Shown here one piece after another: positions 1 to 8,205 of a stretch of DNA of 64,000 bases. The notes under the pieces were generated by a model. The model was not told the DNA's origin. It searched no databases and was given only the letters and a program-made list of their open reading frames with translations. The stretch spans positions 310,001 through 374,000 of the forward strand of contig NZ_CP011070.1 of NCBI RefSeq assembly GCF_000956175.1, read 5' to 3'. The stretch comes from Nitrosopumilus adriaticus. Its GTDB lineage: Archaea > Thermoproteota > Nitrososphaeria > Nitrososphaerales > Nitrosopumilaceae. Positions within the stretch are counted from its first letter, which is position 1; each line of letters starts with the position of its first letter. Position numbers and translations under genes: made by a program.

Positions 1-851
1 CCCGAGAGGCATCACGCCATCACATAGAACACAGCTCTTCTGTATTATCTGAATGCCTAAAAGAAGCAAACTCATCCATCAGAGATTTGGATATTATTTC
101 TTATGCTGCAGGACCTGGATTGGGTCCATGCTTACGTGTAGGTGCTGTAGTTGCAAGATCTTTGTCTTCATTTTATAAAATTCCAATTTATCCTGTAAAT
201 CATGCAATAGGACACATTGAATTAGGAAAATTACTTACTGGCGCATCAAATCCATTGGTACTTTTGGTATCTGGGGGACATACGATGCTTTTGGCATTTC
301 TAAATAAACAATGGAGAGTTTTCGGTGAAACTCTTGATATTACACTTGGTCAGCTTCTTGATCAATTTGGAAGATCCATTGGATTTCCTTCACCCTGTGG
401 AAAAAATATTGAAGAGTTGGCATCTACATCATCAAACTATGTTACCCTTCCATATTCTGTAAAAGGAAATGATGTCTCTTTTTCAGGACTATTATCTGCT
501 ACAAAAGCTGTTGCTAAAAAAAGTAAAATCGATGCATGTTATTCTCTTCAAGAAACTGCTTTTGCAATGATTAGCGAAGCTGTTGAACGTGCATTATCAT
601 TTACTCAAAAAAGAGAATTAATGATAGTAGGAGGAGTTGCAGCAAACAAAAGATTGTCTGAAATGCTCAAAGATGTTTGCAAACGTCACAATTGCAAATT
701 TTTTGTAGTACCATTACGTTATGCAGGTGATTGTGGTAGTCAAATTTGTTGGACTGGACTTTTAGAATCTCAAGTAAAATCAGGATCATCTCTAAAAGAT
801 ACCTTTGTAACTCAATCTTGGAGATTAGATACTGTCAAAGTTAATTATTGA
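1..851 (+). CDS. kae1: KEOPS subunit Kae1 (tRNA t6A synthesis), 5' truncated by window edge
   Basis: This is the catalytic ASKHA-fold subunit of the KEOPS complex, which transfers threonylcarbamoyl to A37 of ANN-decoding tRNAs. The frame is open to base 3, where it encodes REASRHH, the first metal-binding His pair region of the family. A TTG at 87 is therefore an internal codon, not the start. NHAIGHIE supplies the second His motif, and LLVSGGHTML, GGVAANKRL and YAGDCG are typical nucleotide-binding segments. About 40 N-terminal residues lie outside the window, judging from the usual family length. The bud32 kinase follows 360 bp downstream as a separate gene, whereas some archaea fuse the two. 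The 3' end overlaps a convergent small gene by 7 bp. Confidence 0.95.
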   Translation, partial: REASRHHIEHSSSVLSECLKEANSSIRDLDIISYAAGPGLGPCLRVGAVVARSLSSFYKIPIYPVNHAIGHIELGKLLTGASNPLVLLVSGGHTMLLAFLNKQWRVFGETLDITLGQLLDQFGRSIGFPSPCGKNIEELASTSSNYVTLPYSVKGNDVSFSGLLSATKAVAKKSKIDACYSLQETAFAMISEAVERALSFTQKRELMIVGGVAANKRLSEMLKDVCKRHNCKFFVVPLRYAGDCGSQICWTGLLESQVKSGSSLKDTFVTQSWRLDTVKVNY

Positions 852-1171
852 TTTTTGTATTCAGCTATTTGTTTTTCAATAGTTTTAGTCCAATCTTTTG
901 TATTAAAAACTCCAAACTTGTAAGTTTGTTCACCCTCATTTGTTTTTGCAGTAAAACATACTTTTTTCATTAGTAATCCCTCTTTCCATACTTTGATGAC
1001 ATCATCTAATTTGATATCTAATATGGTATCCCCAAAATGTTTTGAAAAATCCATAATTCTCGCATTAGTTTTGTCAAATGCTAATCTCTTATTTGTTAAT
1101 GTTAGAATTCCAGCTCCTAAATTATCTTCACCACAATCCTCTTGTTTTATTTTATTTTCCCCTTTTTCCAT
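845..1171 (-). CDS. Small PH/GRAM-like domain protein
   Basis: A 108-residue protein with no signal peptide or membrane segment. The stretch GILTLTNKRLAFD, followed by alternating short beta strands and a C-terminal helix (DWTKTIEKQIAEY), resembles the bacterial PH/GRAM fold, in which a strand carrying L-TNKRL is diagnostic. It lies on the opposite strand between kae1 and bud32 and overlaps the kae1 stop by 7 bp. The function is unknown. The fold assignment rests on pattern only; the reading frame itself looks real because it fills the gap fully and has an ATG start. Confidence 0.6.
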   Translation of the reverse strand: MEKGENKIKQEDCGEDNLGAGILTLTNKRLAFDKTNARIMDFSKHFGDTILDIKLDDVIKVWKEGLLMKKVCFTAKTNEGEQTYKFGVFNTKDWTKTIEKQIAEYKNQ

Positions 1172-1208
1172 GATTAATTTTTATTGAATTCCTCAGGATA
1201 TAACGTTA

Positions 1209-1829
1209 ATGAAATTAATCAAAAAAGGTGCAGAAGCTGATATCTACCAAACTATGTGGCAAAACTCTAAAGCAATATTAAAAATTCGAAAAGTAAAAAA
1301 TTATCGTAACCCCTCACTTGATGCAAAAATACGTAAACAAAGAACTATTAAAGAATCTCAAATGATATCTAATGCTCGAACATTTGGAATACCTACACCA
1401 TTAGTTTATTTTGTAAATTTAAAAAAATCATATATCATAATGCAAGAAATTCCTGGAACACCAGTTCATGATTTATCTGAATCTAAAATTATTAAATTCT
1501 CAAAAGAAATTGGAAATCTGGTTGGGAAATTACATCAAAACGGTATCATGCATGGTGACTTGACAACTTCGAACTTTATTCTATTCAAAAATCTGGTCTA
1601 TGTCATTGATTTTGGATTGTCTCAAAATTCAATAAAACCTGAAGATCATGCAGTTGATTTGAGACTAATCAAAGAAATCCTTAACAGCGCTCATGCTAAA
1701 ATTATGAAAAATGCTTGGAAAAATTTTCTTCTAGGTTACAAATCTGTAGTAGGTGACTCATATCATACAAAAATTGCTAAATTGGTTGCAGAGATAGAAA
1801 GTCGTGGTAGATATGCAGAAGTCGTTTGA
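1209..1829 (+). CDS. bud32: KEOPS-associated kinase/ATPase Bud32
   Basis: Atypical small RIO-like kinase of the KEOPS complex, which supports Kae1 in tRNA t6A formation. It is 206 residues, the normal length for a stand-alone Bud32. Visible motifs are the N-terminal glycine-containing GAEADIY, a catalytic Lys at about K25 (AILKIRK), the catalytic loop HGDLTTSN (115-122) and the metal-binding DFGL (134-137). The C-terminus RGRYAEVV is of family type. It has an ATG start, with an AT-rich TATA-like stretch upstream. The next gene (RdgB/HAM1) begins inside its 3' end, so the two are probably co-transcribed. Pcc1, another KEOPS subunit, is encoded at about 23.5 kb. Confidence 0.96.
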   Translation: MKLIKKGAEADIYQTMWQNSKAILKIRKVKNYRNPSLDAKIRKQRTIKESQMISNARTFGIPTPLVYFVNLKKSYIIMQEIPGTPVHDLSESKIIKFSKEIGNLVGKLHQNGIMHGDLTTSNFILFKNLVYVIDFGLSQNSIKPEDHAVDLRLIKEILNSAHAKIMKNAWKNFLLGYKSVVGDSYHTKIAKLVAEIESRGRYAEVV

Positions 1830-2361
1830 TCTATTCTTTGTATCTTCAAATAATCACAAGTATGTAGAAGCCAAAAGCATTCTAGAAACTTTTGGAATCA
1901 AACTTGGTTTTCTAAAATCAGAGTTGGAAGAAATTCAATCAAATTCTCTTGATGAGATAGCAATGAGAAAAGCAAAAGATGCATTTTCTAAATTTAAAAA
2001 ACCTGTAATTATTGAAGATGATGGATTATTCATCAATTCATTGTCTGGTTTTCCTGGACCTTATTCATCATACGTTTTCAAAACTATTGGCAATGATGGA
2101 ATTCTTAATTTGTTAAAAAATAACAGAAAAGCAAAATTTGTTTCAATTATTACATATTGTGATAAAACAAATTTCCAATCGTTTACTGCAAAACTAGATG
2201 GAATGATATCTAAATTCCAAAAAGGGAAAGGTTGGGGGTATGATCCGATTTTTATTCCAAAAAATTCACAAAAAACGTTTGCTGAAATTAATGAGAAAAA
2301 TAAATTATCTCACAGATACAAAGCTTTGAAAAAATTTTCTAATTGGTATTTGCATAAGTAG
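1813..2361 (+). CDS. Non-canonical purine NTP pyrophosphatase, RdgB/HAM1 family
   Basis: Hydrolyses ITP, dITP and XTP to the monophosphate, cleaning the nucleotide pool. It is about 182 residues from the ATG at 1813; a GTG at 1804 is also in frame but gives an extra VVD not seen in the family. The N-terminal FFVSSNNHKY corresponds to the family's nucleotide-binding T-(S/N)-N-x-x-K loop, and EDDGLFINSLSGFPGPYSSY is the highly conserved central motif. GKGWGYDPIFIP and SHRYKAL complete the signature. The start lies inside bud32 (17 bp overlap), and the end overlaps convergent TYW1 by 23 bp. HAM1 next to KEOPS genes is common in archaea. Confidence 0.93.
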   Translation: MQKSFDLFFVSSNNHKYVEAKSILETFGIKLGFLKSELEEIQSNSLDEIAMRKAKDAFSKFKKPVIIEDDGLFINSLSGFPGPYSSYVFKTIGNDGILNLLKNNRKAKFVSIITYCDKTNFQSFTAKLDGMISKFQKGKGWGYDPIFIPKNSQKTFAEINEKNKLSHRYKALKKFSNWYLHK

Positions 2362-3367
2362 GAATAAAACGATCAATATATCGTTCATTATTTTGTAAAA
2401 TAGAAATTCTTGATACTATACTTTCATCCATTATTGAAAATATCTTACTTTGTTTTGCAATTTCCTCACTAAATTTTCTCACTTCTTCCATTTCTAACAT
2501 GTTTGCATGCTCCAATCTATTTGTAGAACGGCCAATGTGCATGTATGATTTCAATTCAATAAAATGAGGACTTGCTTTTCTAAACATTTCAGCAAAAGCT
2601 GGAATAACTTCTTTTTGGTCGTTATAATTTCTGATTAATGTGACTCTAAGTACTGTTCTTGTATTTAGATCCTTTAACATATCCAAAGTTCTATTCCATC
2701 TTTCCCATGAATCATCATATTTTGGCTTGTTAATTCTGATAAATGATTCATAATCTGCAGCGTTTGTAGACAAATACAATTGGGTAGGTAGTGCATCTTC
2801 ATCTTGTAATTTTTGAATCATATCTGGCTCTTGTCCATTTGTTACAAGGAAAATTGATTTTGTTGCCTCTAACGAATTTAGATATTTAATTAATTCTGGT
2901 AATTTTGGATACATTGTTGGTTCACCAGATAAAGAAATTGCGTAATGACTTGGTAGTAATGATTCATCTAATCTCTGTTTATCATTTCTTGAATCTCCAT
3001 AATATCCATTGATCAGTTTTTTTCTTTCAGCCATTAATTTTGTCAAGATCTCTTTTGGTTCTGCAACTTGTTCTGGTTCCATTTTCATTGAATCATAAAA
3101 TTCCATGGGTCTCCAGCAATATACACAACGATTCTCACAATGCATACCAGCTGGAGAAAACTCCATGCATCTGTGAGTTGAAATTCCATAAAATTTGTGT
3201 TTGTAACAACTTCCTTCATGTTTGAATGATTTTTTTGTCCAATGACATAATTCTACTGTAGAATGATCAGCAACACCATACTTTGCTTTTTTTAATTGAG
3301 CAGAGATTGCAGGCTTTATCTGAATTAATGGATCATCTGCTTCTACTACTTCGCCTGAACAACTCAT
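2339..3367 (-). CDS. taw1: 4-demethylwyosine synthase TYW1/Taw1 (radical SAM)
   Basis: Radical SAM enzyme that builds the tricyclic imidazopurine of wyosine derivatives at G37 of tRNA-Phe from N1-methylguanosine and pyruvate. The 342-residue protein carries the SAM cluster motif CENRCVYCW (C77, C81, C84). It is preceded by the FYGISTHRCMEFSPAGMHC segment typical of TYW1, with extra upstream cysteines (C41, C54, C67) that can hold the second Fe-S cluster. SLSGEPTMYPKLPELI and LSTNAADYESFIRINKP are further family segments. There is no flavodoxin domain, as expected for archaeal Taw1. The start is ATG. It overlaps convergently with the RdgB/HAM1 gene. Confidence 0.94.
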   Translation of the reverse strand: MSCSGEVVEADDPLIQIKPAISAQLKKAKYGVADHSTVELCHWTKKSFKHEGSCYKHKFYGISTHRCMEFSPAGMHCENRCVYCWRPMEFYDSMKMEPEQVAEPKEILTKLMAERKKLINGYYGDSRNDKQRLDESLLPSHYAISLSGEPTMYPKLPELIKYLNSLEATKSIFLVTNGQEPDMIQKLQDEDALPTQLYLSTNAADYESFIRINKPKYDDSWERWNRTLDMLKDLNTRTVLRVTLIRNYNDQKEVIPAFAEMFRKASPHFIELKSYMHIGRSTNRLEHANMLEMEEVRKFSEEIAKQSKIFSIMDESIVSRISILQNNERYIDRFIPTYANTN

Positions 3368-3504
3368 TATTCCAAATCTTGTTCTGGTTTACTTAAATTG
3401 ATCGAGTTTTTCTCCAAGATGGAAAATATTTCCAAAATTATTAAAAATCTGAGCCGATTTCAGAGTGAGGTTTAATTACTGGATCCTCTGGGTAATTTTA
3501 GGCA

Positions 3505-5940
3505 TTGAAAAAAATACACATTTTACCGTTCCTATTGTTGCTTGTAACTACATTAACCAGCATGCCTATCAGTCCAGCTTTTGCTGATGATGACTTGGAT
3601 AAAGATGGCGTTGATGATTCAATTGATGCTTGTCCTAATCTGAAAGAAGATTATGAAGGTACAATTGACGGTTGTCCATCAAATTTTGTTCCATGGTATG
3701 ATGAAGACTTTGATGGAATAGAAGATCATCTTGATCAATGTCCAACTCTTAAAGAAAGATACAATAAATTCCAAGATGAAGATGGTTGCCCAGATTTATC
3801 CCCAAGTGGAGGACCTGGTGGTTTACCTGATTCTGACGGTGATGGCATTGTTGATACTATTGATAATTGTCCTAACCAACCAGAAACTTTCAATGGTATC
3901 TTAGATACTGATGGATGTCCTGATGATTTTGGTAAGGGTGATAGAGATAGAGATGGAGTTCCAGATGCAGCTGACAAATGTCCTCTAAGTGCTGAGACTT
4001 ACAATAGATTCCAGGATGAAGATGGTTGCCCTGATTCTGTAAATGATTTTACTTTTATTGATACTGATAATGATGGTTTACAAGATAAAGTTGATTTATG
4101 TCCAAAAGAACCTGAAGTGTATAACGGGTATAGAGACACAGATGGTTGCCCTGATGTTGTTTTAGATACTACCTTTAATGATAAAGATGGTGACGGAATT
4201 GCAGACAAGTTTGATATTTGTCCTAACCAACCAGAAACTTTCAATAGATTTGCAGATTATGATGGTTGCCCTGATTCGGCTCCTGCACTTGATGGAGTTC
4301 TAAATGATGCAGATGGTGATAGAATAAAAGATATTGATGATGTTTGTCCATTAGAACCAGAACGATACAACGGATTCCAAGATGAAGATGGATGTCCAGA
4401 TATTCCTCCTTATTCAAGTGATGTAGATTCTGATCTTGATGGAATTCCTAATAGCATTGATCAATGCCCTGACGTTAAAGAGACTTACAATAGATTCCAA
4501 GACAATGACGGCTGTCCTGACTTTGTTGGTGTTAACAAAGGAATGCCAGACACTGACGGTGATGGCATAAATGACTATGTTGATCTTTGTCCTAACCAAC
4601 CAGAAACTTTCAATGGTGTATTTGATAGAGACGGTTGTCCTGATACACTATCTACACAAGACAGAGATAGAGATGGTGTTGCAGATGGTGTAGACAAATG
4701 TCCAACCGCAAAAGAAACTTACAACGGATTCCAAGATGAAGACGGTTGTCCTGACAGTGTTTCTGGATTAGGCAACTTTGACTTTGATAGAGACGGAATT
4801 TCTGATTTGACTGATAAATGTCCACTTCAACCTGAAACTGTAAATGGATATCATGACTTAGACGGTTGTCCTGATGTTGCAGTATTAGATTCAGATGGGG
4901 ATGGAATTAGAGATGATTTAGACAAGTGTCCAACATCACCTGAAACTTGGAATAGATTCCAAGATCATGACGGTTGTCCTGATAATCCATCAGAAGCAGA
5001 TTCTGACTTTGATGGTATTTTAGATTCAGTAGATCAATGTCCACTTGATAGAGAACGATACAATGGATTCCAAGATGAAGATGGCTGCCCTGATTACCCT
5101 GATTATATCACTACTTTAGATTCTGATTATGATGGAATAGCAGATGATAAGGATCAATGTCCATTAGCTCCTGAAACTTACAATAAATTCCAAGACTTAG
5201 ACGGATGCCCTGATTTTGTTGCAGATAACAAAGGAGTTCCAGATACTGATGGTGACGGTATAAATGATTACAATGATCATTGTCCTAACCAACCAGAAAC
5301 CTATAATGGAATTCTTGATAGAGACGGATGTCCTGATAATTACATTGGAAAGAATGACCGAGATCTAGATGGTATTCCAGACGCAATTGATGCATGTCCA
5401 ACTGCTAAAGAAACTTACAATAAATTCCAAGATGATGACGGTTGCCCAGATACTGTCTCAAAATCATTTGTAGTTGATACTGATAATGATGGTATCAATG
5501 ATGTCTATGATGATTGTCCACTGGTAGCTGAAAATTACAATGGATTCCAAGATGAAGACGGCTGTCCAGACGTTGATGATACCCAACCTGATACTGATGG
5601 TGATGGTGTACCTGATGTAATGGATTTGTGTCCAAAACAAAATGAAGTTTGGAATAATTATGTTGATTATGACGGTTGTCCTGATACATTACCAATTGGA
5701 AATCTAAGAATTGATACTGATGGTGATAGAATATTTGATGATAATGATATGTGTCCAAACGAACCTGAAACATGGAACAAGTATTTAGATAGTGACGGTT
5801 GCCCAGATATTGCTCCTGAACAATCAAGATTCAAGCATGATTCTGACTTGGATGGAATTCCAAATGACTATGATTTCTGTCCTTTGGAACCTGAAGATTA
5901 TGATGGTGATACTGATTCTGATGGATGCCCTGACCAATAG
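3505..5940 (+). CDS. Secreted thrombospondin type 3 repeat protein, copy 1 (20 modules)
   Basis: An 811-residue exported protein made almost entirely of calcium-binding thrombospondin type 3-like modules. The TTG start gives a clear signal peptide (basic MKK, hydrophobic core, cleavage near PAFA-DDD). I count 20 modules of about 37-45 residues, each with the pattern D-D-DG-D-D-CP-PE-YN-F-D-DGCPD. Asp triplets would bind Ca2+, and there are two Cys per module. The modules form a higher-order repeat with a period of six: the DTDGDGI-CPNQPET module is number 3, 9 and 15. No C-terminal membrane anchor or sorting domain is visible; the protein ends in DSDGCPDQ. Two paralogues follow directly. A surface, cell-envelope or Ca2+-sequestering role is inference. 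Confidence 0.9.
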   Translation: MKKIHILPFLLLLVTTLTSMPISPAFADDDLDKDGVDDSIDACPNLKEDYEGTIDGCPSNFVPWYDEDFDGIEDHLDQCPTLKERYNKFQDEDGCPDLSPSGGPGGLPDSDGDGIVDTIDNCPNQPETFNGILDTDGCPDDFGKGDRDRDGVPDAADKCPLSAETYNRFQDEDGCPDSVNDFTFIDTDNDGLQDKVDLCPKEPEVYNGYRDTDGCPDVVLDTTFNDKDGDGIADKFDICPNQPETFNRFADYDGCPDSAPALDGVLNDADGDRIKDIDDVCPLEPERYNGFQDEDGCPDIPPYSSDVDSDLDGIPNSIDQCPDVKETYNRFQDNDGCPDFVGVNKGMPDTDGDGINDYVDLCPNQPETFNGVFDRDGCPDTLSTQDRDRDGVADGVDKCPTAKETYNGFQDEDGCPDSVSGLGNFDFDRDGISDLTDKCPLQPETVNGYHDLDGCPDVAVLDSDGDGIRDDLDKCPTSPETWNRFQDHDGCPDNPSEADSDFDGILDSVDQCPLDRERYNGFQDEDGCPDYPDYITTLDSDYDGIADDKDQCPLAPETYNKFQDLDGCPDFVADNKGVPDTDGDGINDYNDHCPNQPETYNGILDRDGCPDNYIGKNDRDLDGIPDAIDACPTAKETYNKFQDDDGCPDTVSKSFVVDTDNDGINDVYDDCPLVAENYNGFQDEDGCPDVDDTQPDTDGDGVPDVMDLCPKQNEVWNNYVDYDGCPDTLPIGNLRIDTDGDRIFDDNDMCPNEPETWNKYLDSDGCPDIAPEQSRFKHDSDLDGIPNDYDFCPLEPEDYDGDTDSDGCPDQ

Positions 5941-5949
5941 GTGCTAAAG

Positions 5950-8121
5950 ATGAATAAACAATTTCTTTTAGGCTTTTTGATTTTACTAACATCAACCATT
6001 GGTATGTTACCCAGTGGTATTTCTGCTGCTTCAGAAATTGATACTGATGGAGATGGTGTTCCAAATAATTTAGATCAATGTCCTAATCTTAAAGAGGATT
6101 ATGATCCACAATATGGTAATAACATAGACGGATGCCCTGCTGATTTTGTTCCATGGTATGATGCTGATATGGATGGAATAGAAGATCACATTGATGATTG
6201 TCCTACTGTGAAAGAAACTTACAACAGAATCCAAGATGATGACGGTTGTCCTGATTTATCTATCTATGCTGAACAAAAAATAGCTGATACTGATAATGAT
6301 GGTTATCCAGATTATATGGATTTATGTCCTAACCAACCTGAAACTTTCAATGGAATTGATGATAAGGACGGTTGTCCTGAAAATTATCAAACAATAAGGG
6401 ATTCTGATAGAGATGGTATTTCTGATTCATTAGATGAATGTCCACTTGAGCAAGAAAACTACAATAGATTCCAAGATTGGGACGGTTGCCCAGATATTGC
6501 CGATTCTGTTACTCTACAATATCAATTCCCAGATACCGATGGTGATGGAATTATTGATAGATGGGATTCCTGTATTGATGAGCCAGAGAACTTTAATGAT
6601 TATTTAGATTGGGATGGTTGTCCTGACATACCTGGTGCATTGTCTTTGGAGGCACCTGATGCTGATTATGATGGCATTCCAGATGATAAGGATCAATGCC
6701 CATTAGACCGTGAAAATTATAATAAATTTGAAGATAGTGATGGATGTCCTGATGTTATTATTTACAAAACAGTTGGTGATGTAGATGGTGACGGAATCCT
6801 AGATCAAAATGATTTGTGCCCATTTAGTCCTGAAACTTACAATAAATTCCAAGATGAAGACGGTTGTCCTGATTATGTAGCAGACAACAAATTTGCATTT
6901 GATACTGATGGTGATGGAATTATTGATAACCTAGATTCTTGTCCTAACCAACCTGAAGTCTACAATAAATTCCAAGATTCAGATGGATGCCCAGACAGTT
7001 TTGATCCTAAATTAGATTCTGATATGGATGGAATACTAGATGTCTATGATGATTGTCCTAACCAACCTGAAACTTACAATAAATTCCAAGATTGGGACGG
7101 TTGCCCAGATACTGCTGATTCGACAATTCTACAATACCAATTCCCAGATACTGATGGTGATGGAATTGAAGACAGATGGGATTCATGTATTGATGAGCCA
7201 GAGAACTTTAACGATTATTTAGATTGGGATGGATGCCCAGACATCAAAGGAACAACTGCTGGTGATATGCTTGATGCTGATTATGATGGAATAGCAGATC
7301 ATCTGGATGAATGTCCTACAATTGCTGAGCGATATAATAAATTCCAAGATGAAGACGGTTGCCCAGACAGTGTTGATTTCCAAACAGTAGCTGATGCTGA
7401 CTTTGATGGTATCTATGATGATTTAGATCAATGCCCATTTGCTAAAGAAACTTACAATAAATTCCAAGATGAAGACGGTTGTCCTGATTATGTAGCAGAC
7501 AACAAATTTGCATTTGATACTGACGGTGATGGAATTATTGATAACCTAGATTCTTGTCCTAACCAACCCGAAACTTACAATGGATTCCAAGACAAAGACG
7601 GTTGCCCAGACAGACTTAACTCTTCATTAGATTCTGATATGGATGGAATTGCAAATATCTTCGATGATTGTCCTAACCAACCCGAAACTTACAATAAATT
7701 CCAAGATTGGGACGGTTGCCCAGATACTGCTGATTCAACAACTCTACAATACCAATTCCCAGATACTGATGGTGATGGAATTGAAGACAGATGGGACGCA
7801 TGCATTGATGAACCTGAAAACTATAATGATTATCTAGACAAAGACGGTTGCCCAGATGTTCCTGGTGCTGAATCAACAACACCTGTATATGCTGATTCAG
7901 ATCGTGACGGTTACCCAGATGTACTTGATTCTTGTCCAAACAAGCCTGAAACATGGAACAAATATCTAGATTGGGACGGTTGCCCAGACATTGCTCCTGA
8001 ACAACAGAGATTTGTTCATGATGATGATCTTGATGGAATAATTAATGATCTTGATCTATGTCCCAAAGATCCTGAGGATTATGATGGTGACAGAGATGAA
8101 GATGGATGTCCAGATCCATAG
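5950..8121 (+). CDS. Secreted thrombospondin type 3 repeat protein, copy 2 (17 modules)
   Basis: A 723-residue paralogue of the preceding gene. I chose ATG 5950 (MNKQFLLGFL) over the GTG at 5941 because copy 3 starts with the matching MEKQFILGFL. The signal peptide ends near GISAA. Seventeen CP/DGCPD modules follow. The module with QYQFPDTDGDGI and RWD-CIDEPEN replaces the usual CP-PET motif and recurs as module 5, 10 and 15, giving three five-module super-repeats. The start lies 9 bp after the stop of copy 1, so co-transcription is likely. The last 25 or so residues (PEQQRFVHDDDLDGII...) are nearly identical to copy 3, also at DNA level. Role inferred as extracellular Ca2+ binding. Confidence 0.9.
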   Translation: MNKQFLLGFLILLTSTIGMLPSGISAASEIDTDGDGVPNNLDQCPNLKEDYDPQYGNNIDGCPADFVPWYDADMDGIEDHIDDCPTVKETYNRIQDDDGCPDLSIYAEQKIADTDNDGYPDYMDLCPNQPETFNGIDDKDGCPENYQTIRDSDRDGISDSLDECPLEQENYNRFQDWDGCPDIADSVTLQYQFPDTDGDGIIDRWDSCIDEPENFNDYLDWDGCPDIPGALSLEAPDADYDGIPDDKDQCPLDRENYNKFEDSDGCPDVIIYKTVGDVDGDGILDQNDLCPFSPETYNKFQDEDGCPDYVADNKFAFDTDGDGIIDNLDSCPNQPEVYNKFQDSDGCPDSFDPKLDSDMDGILDVYDDCPNQPETYNKFQDWDGCPDTADSTILQYQFPDTDGDGIEDRWDSCIDEPENFNDYLDWDGCPDIKGTTAGDMLDADYDGIADHLDECPTIAERYNKFQDEDGCPDSVDFQTVADADFDGIYDDLDQCPFAKETYNKFQDEDGCPDYVADNKFAFDTDGDGIIDNLDSCPNQPETYNGFQDKDGCPDRLNSSLDSDMDGIANIFDDCPNQPETYNKFQDWDGCPDTADSTTLQYQFPDTDGDGIEDRWDACIDEPENYNDYLDKDGCPDVPGAESTTPVYADSDRDGYPDVLDSCPNKPETWNKYLDWDGCPDIAPEQQRFVHDDDLDGIINDLDLCPKDPEDYDGDRDEDGCPDP

Positions 8122-8205
8122 ACCTGTTTCTTTAATTTTTAATTTCTGAAAAGAATGTATTTAACGCGAGACTTAATAAATACTTGATAATAGCGGAGTC
8201 ATAGA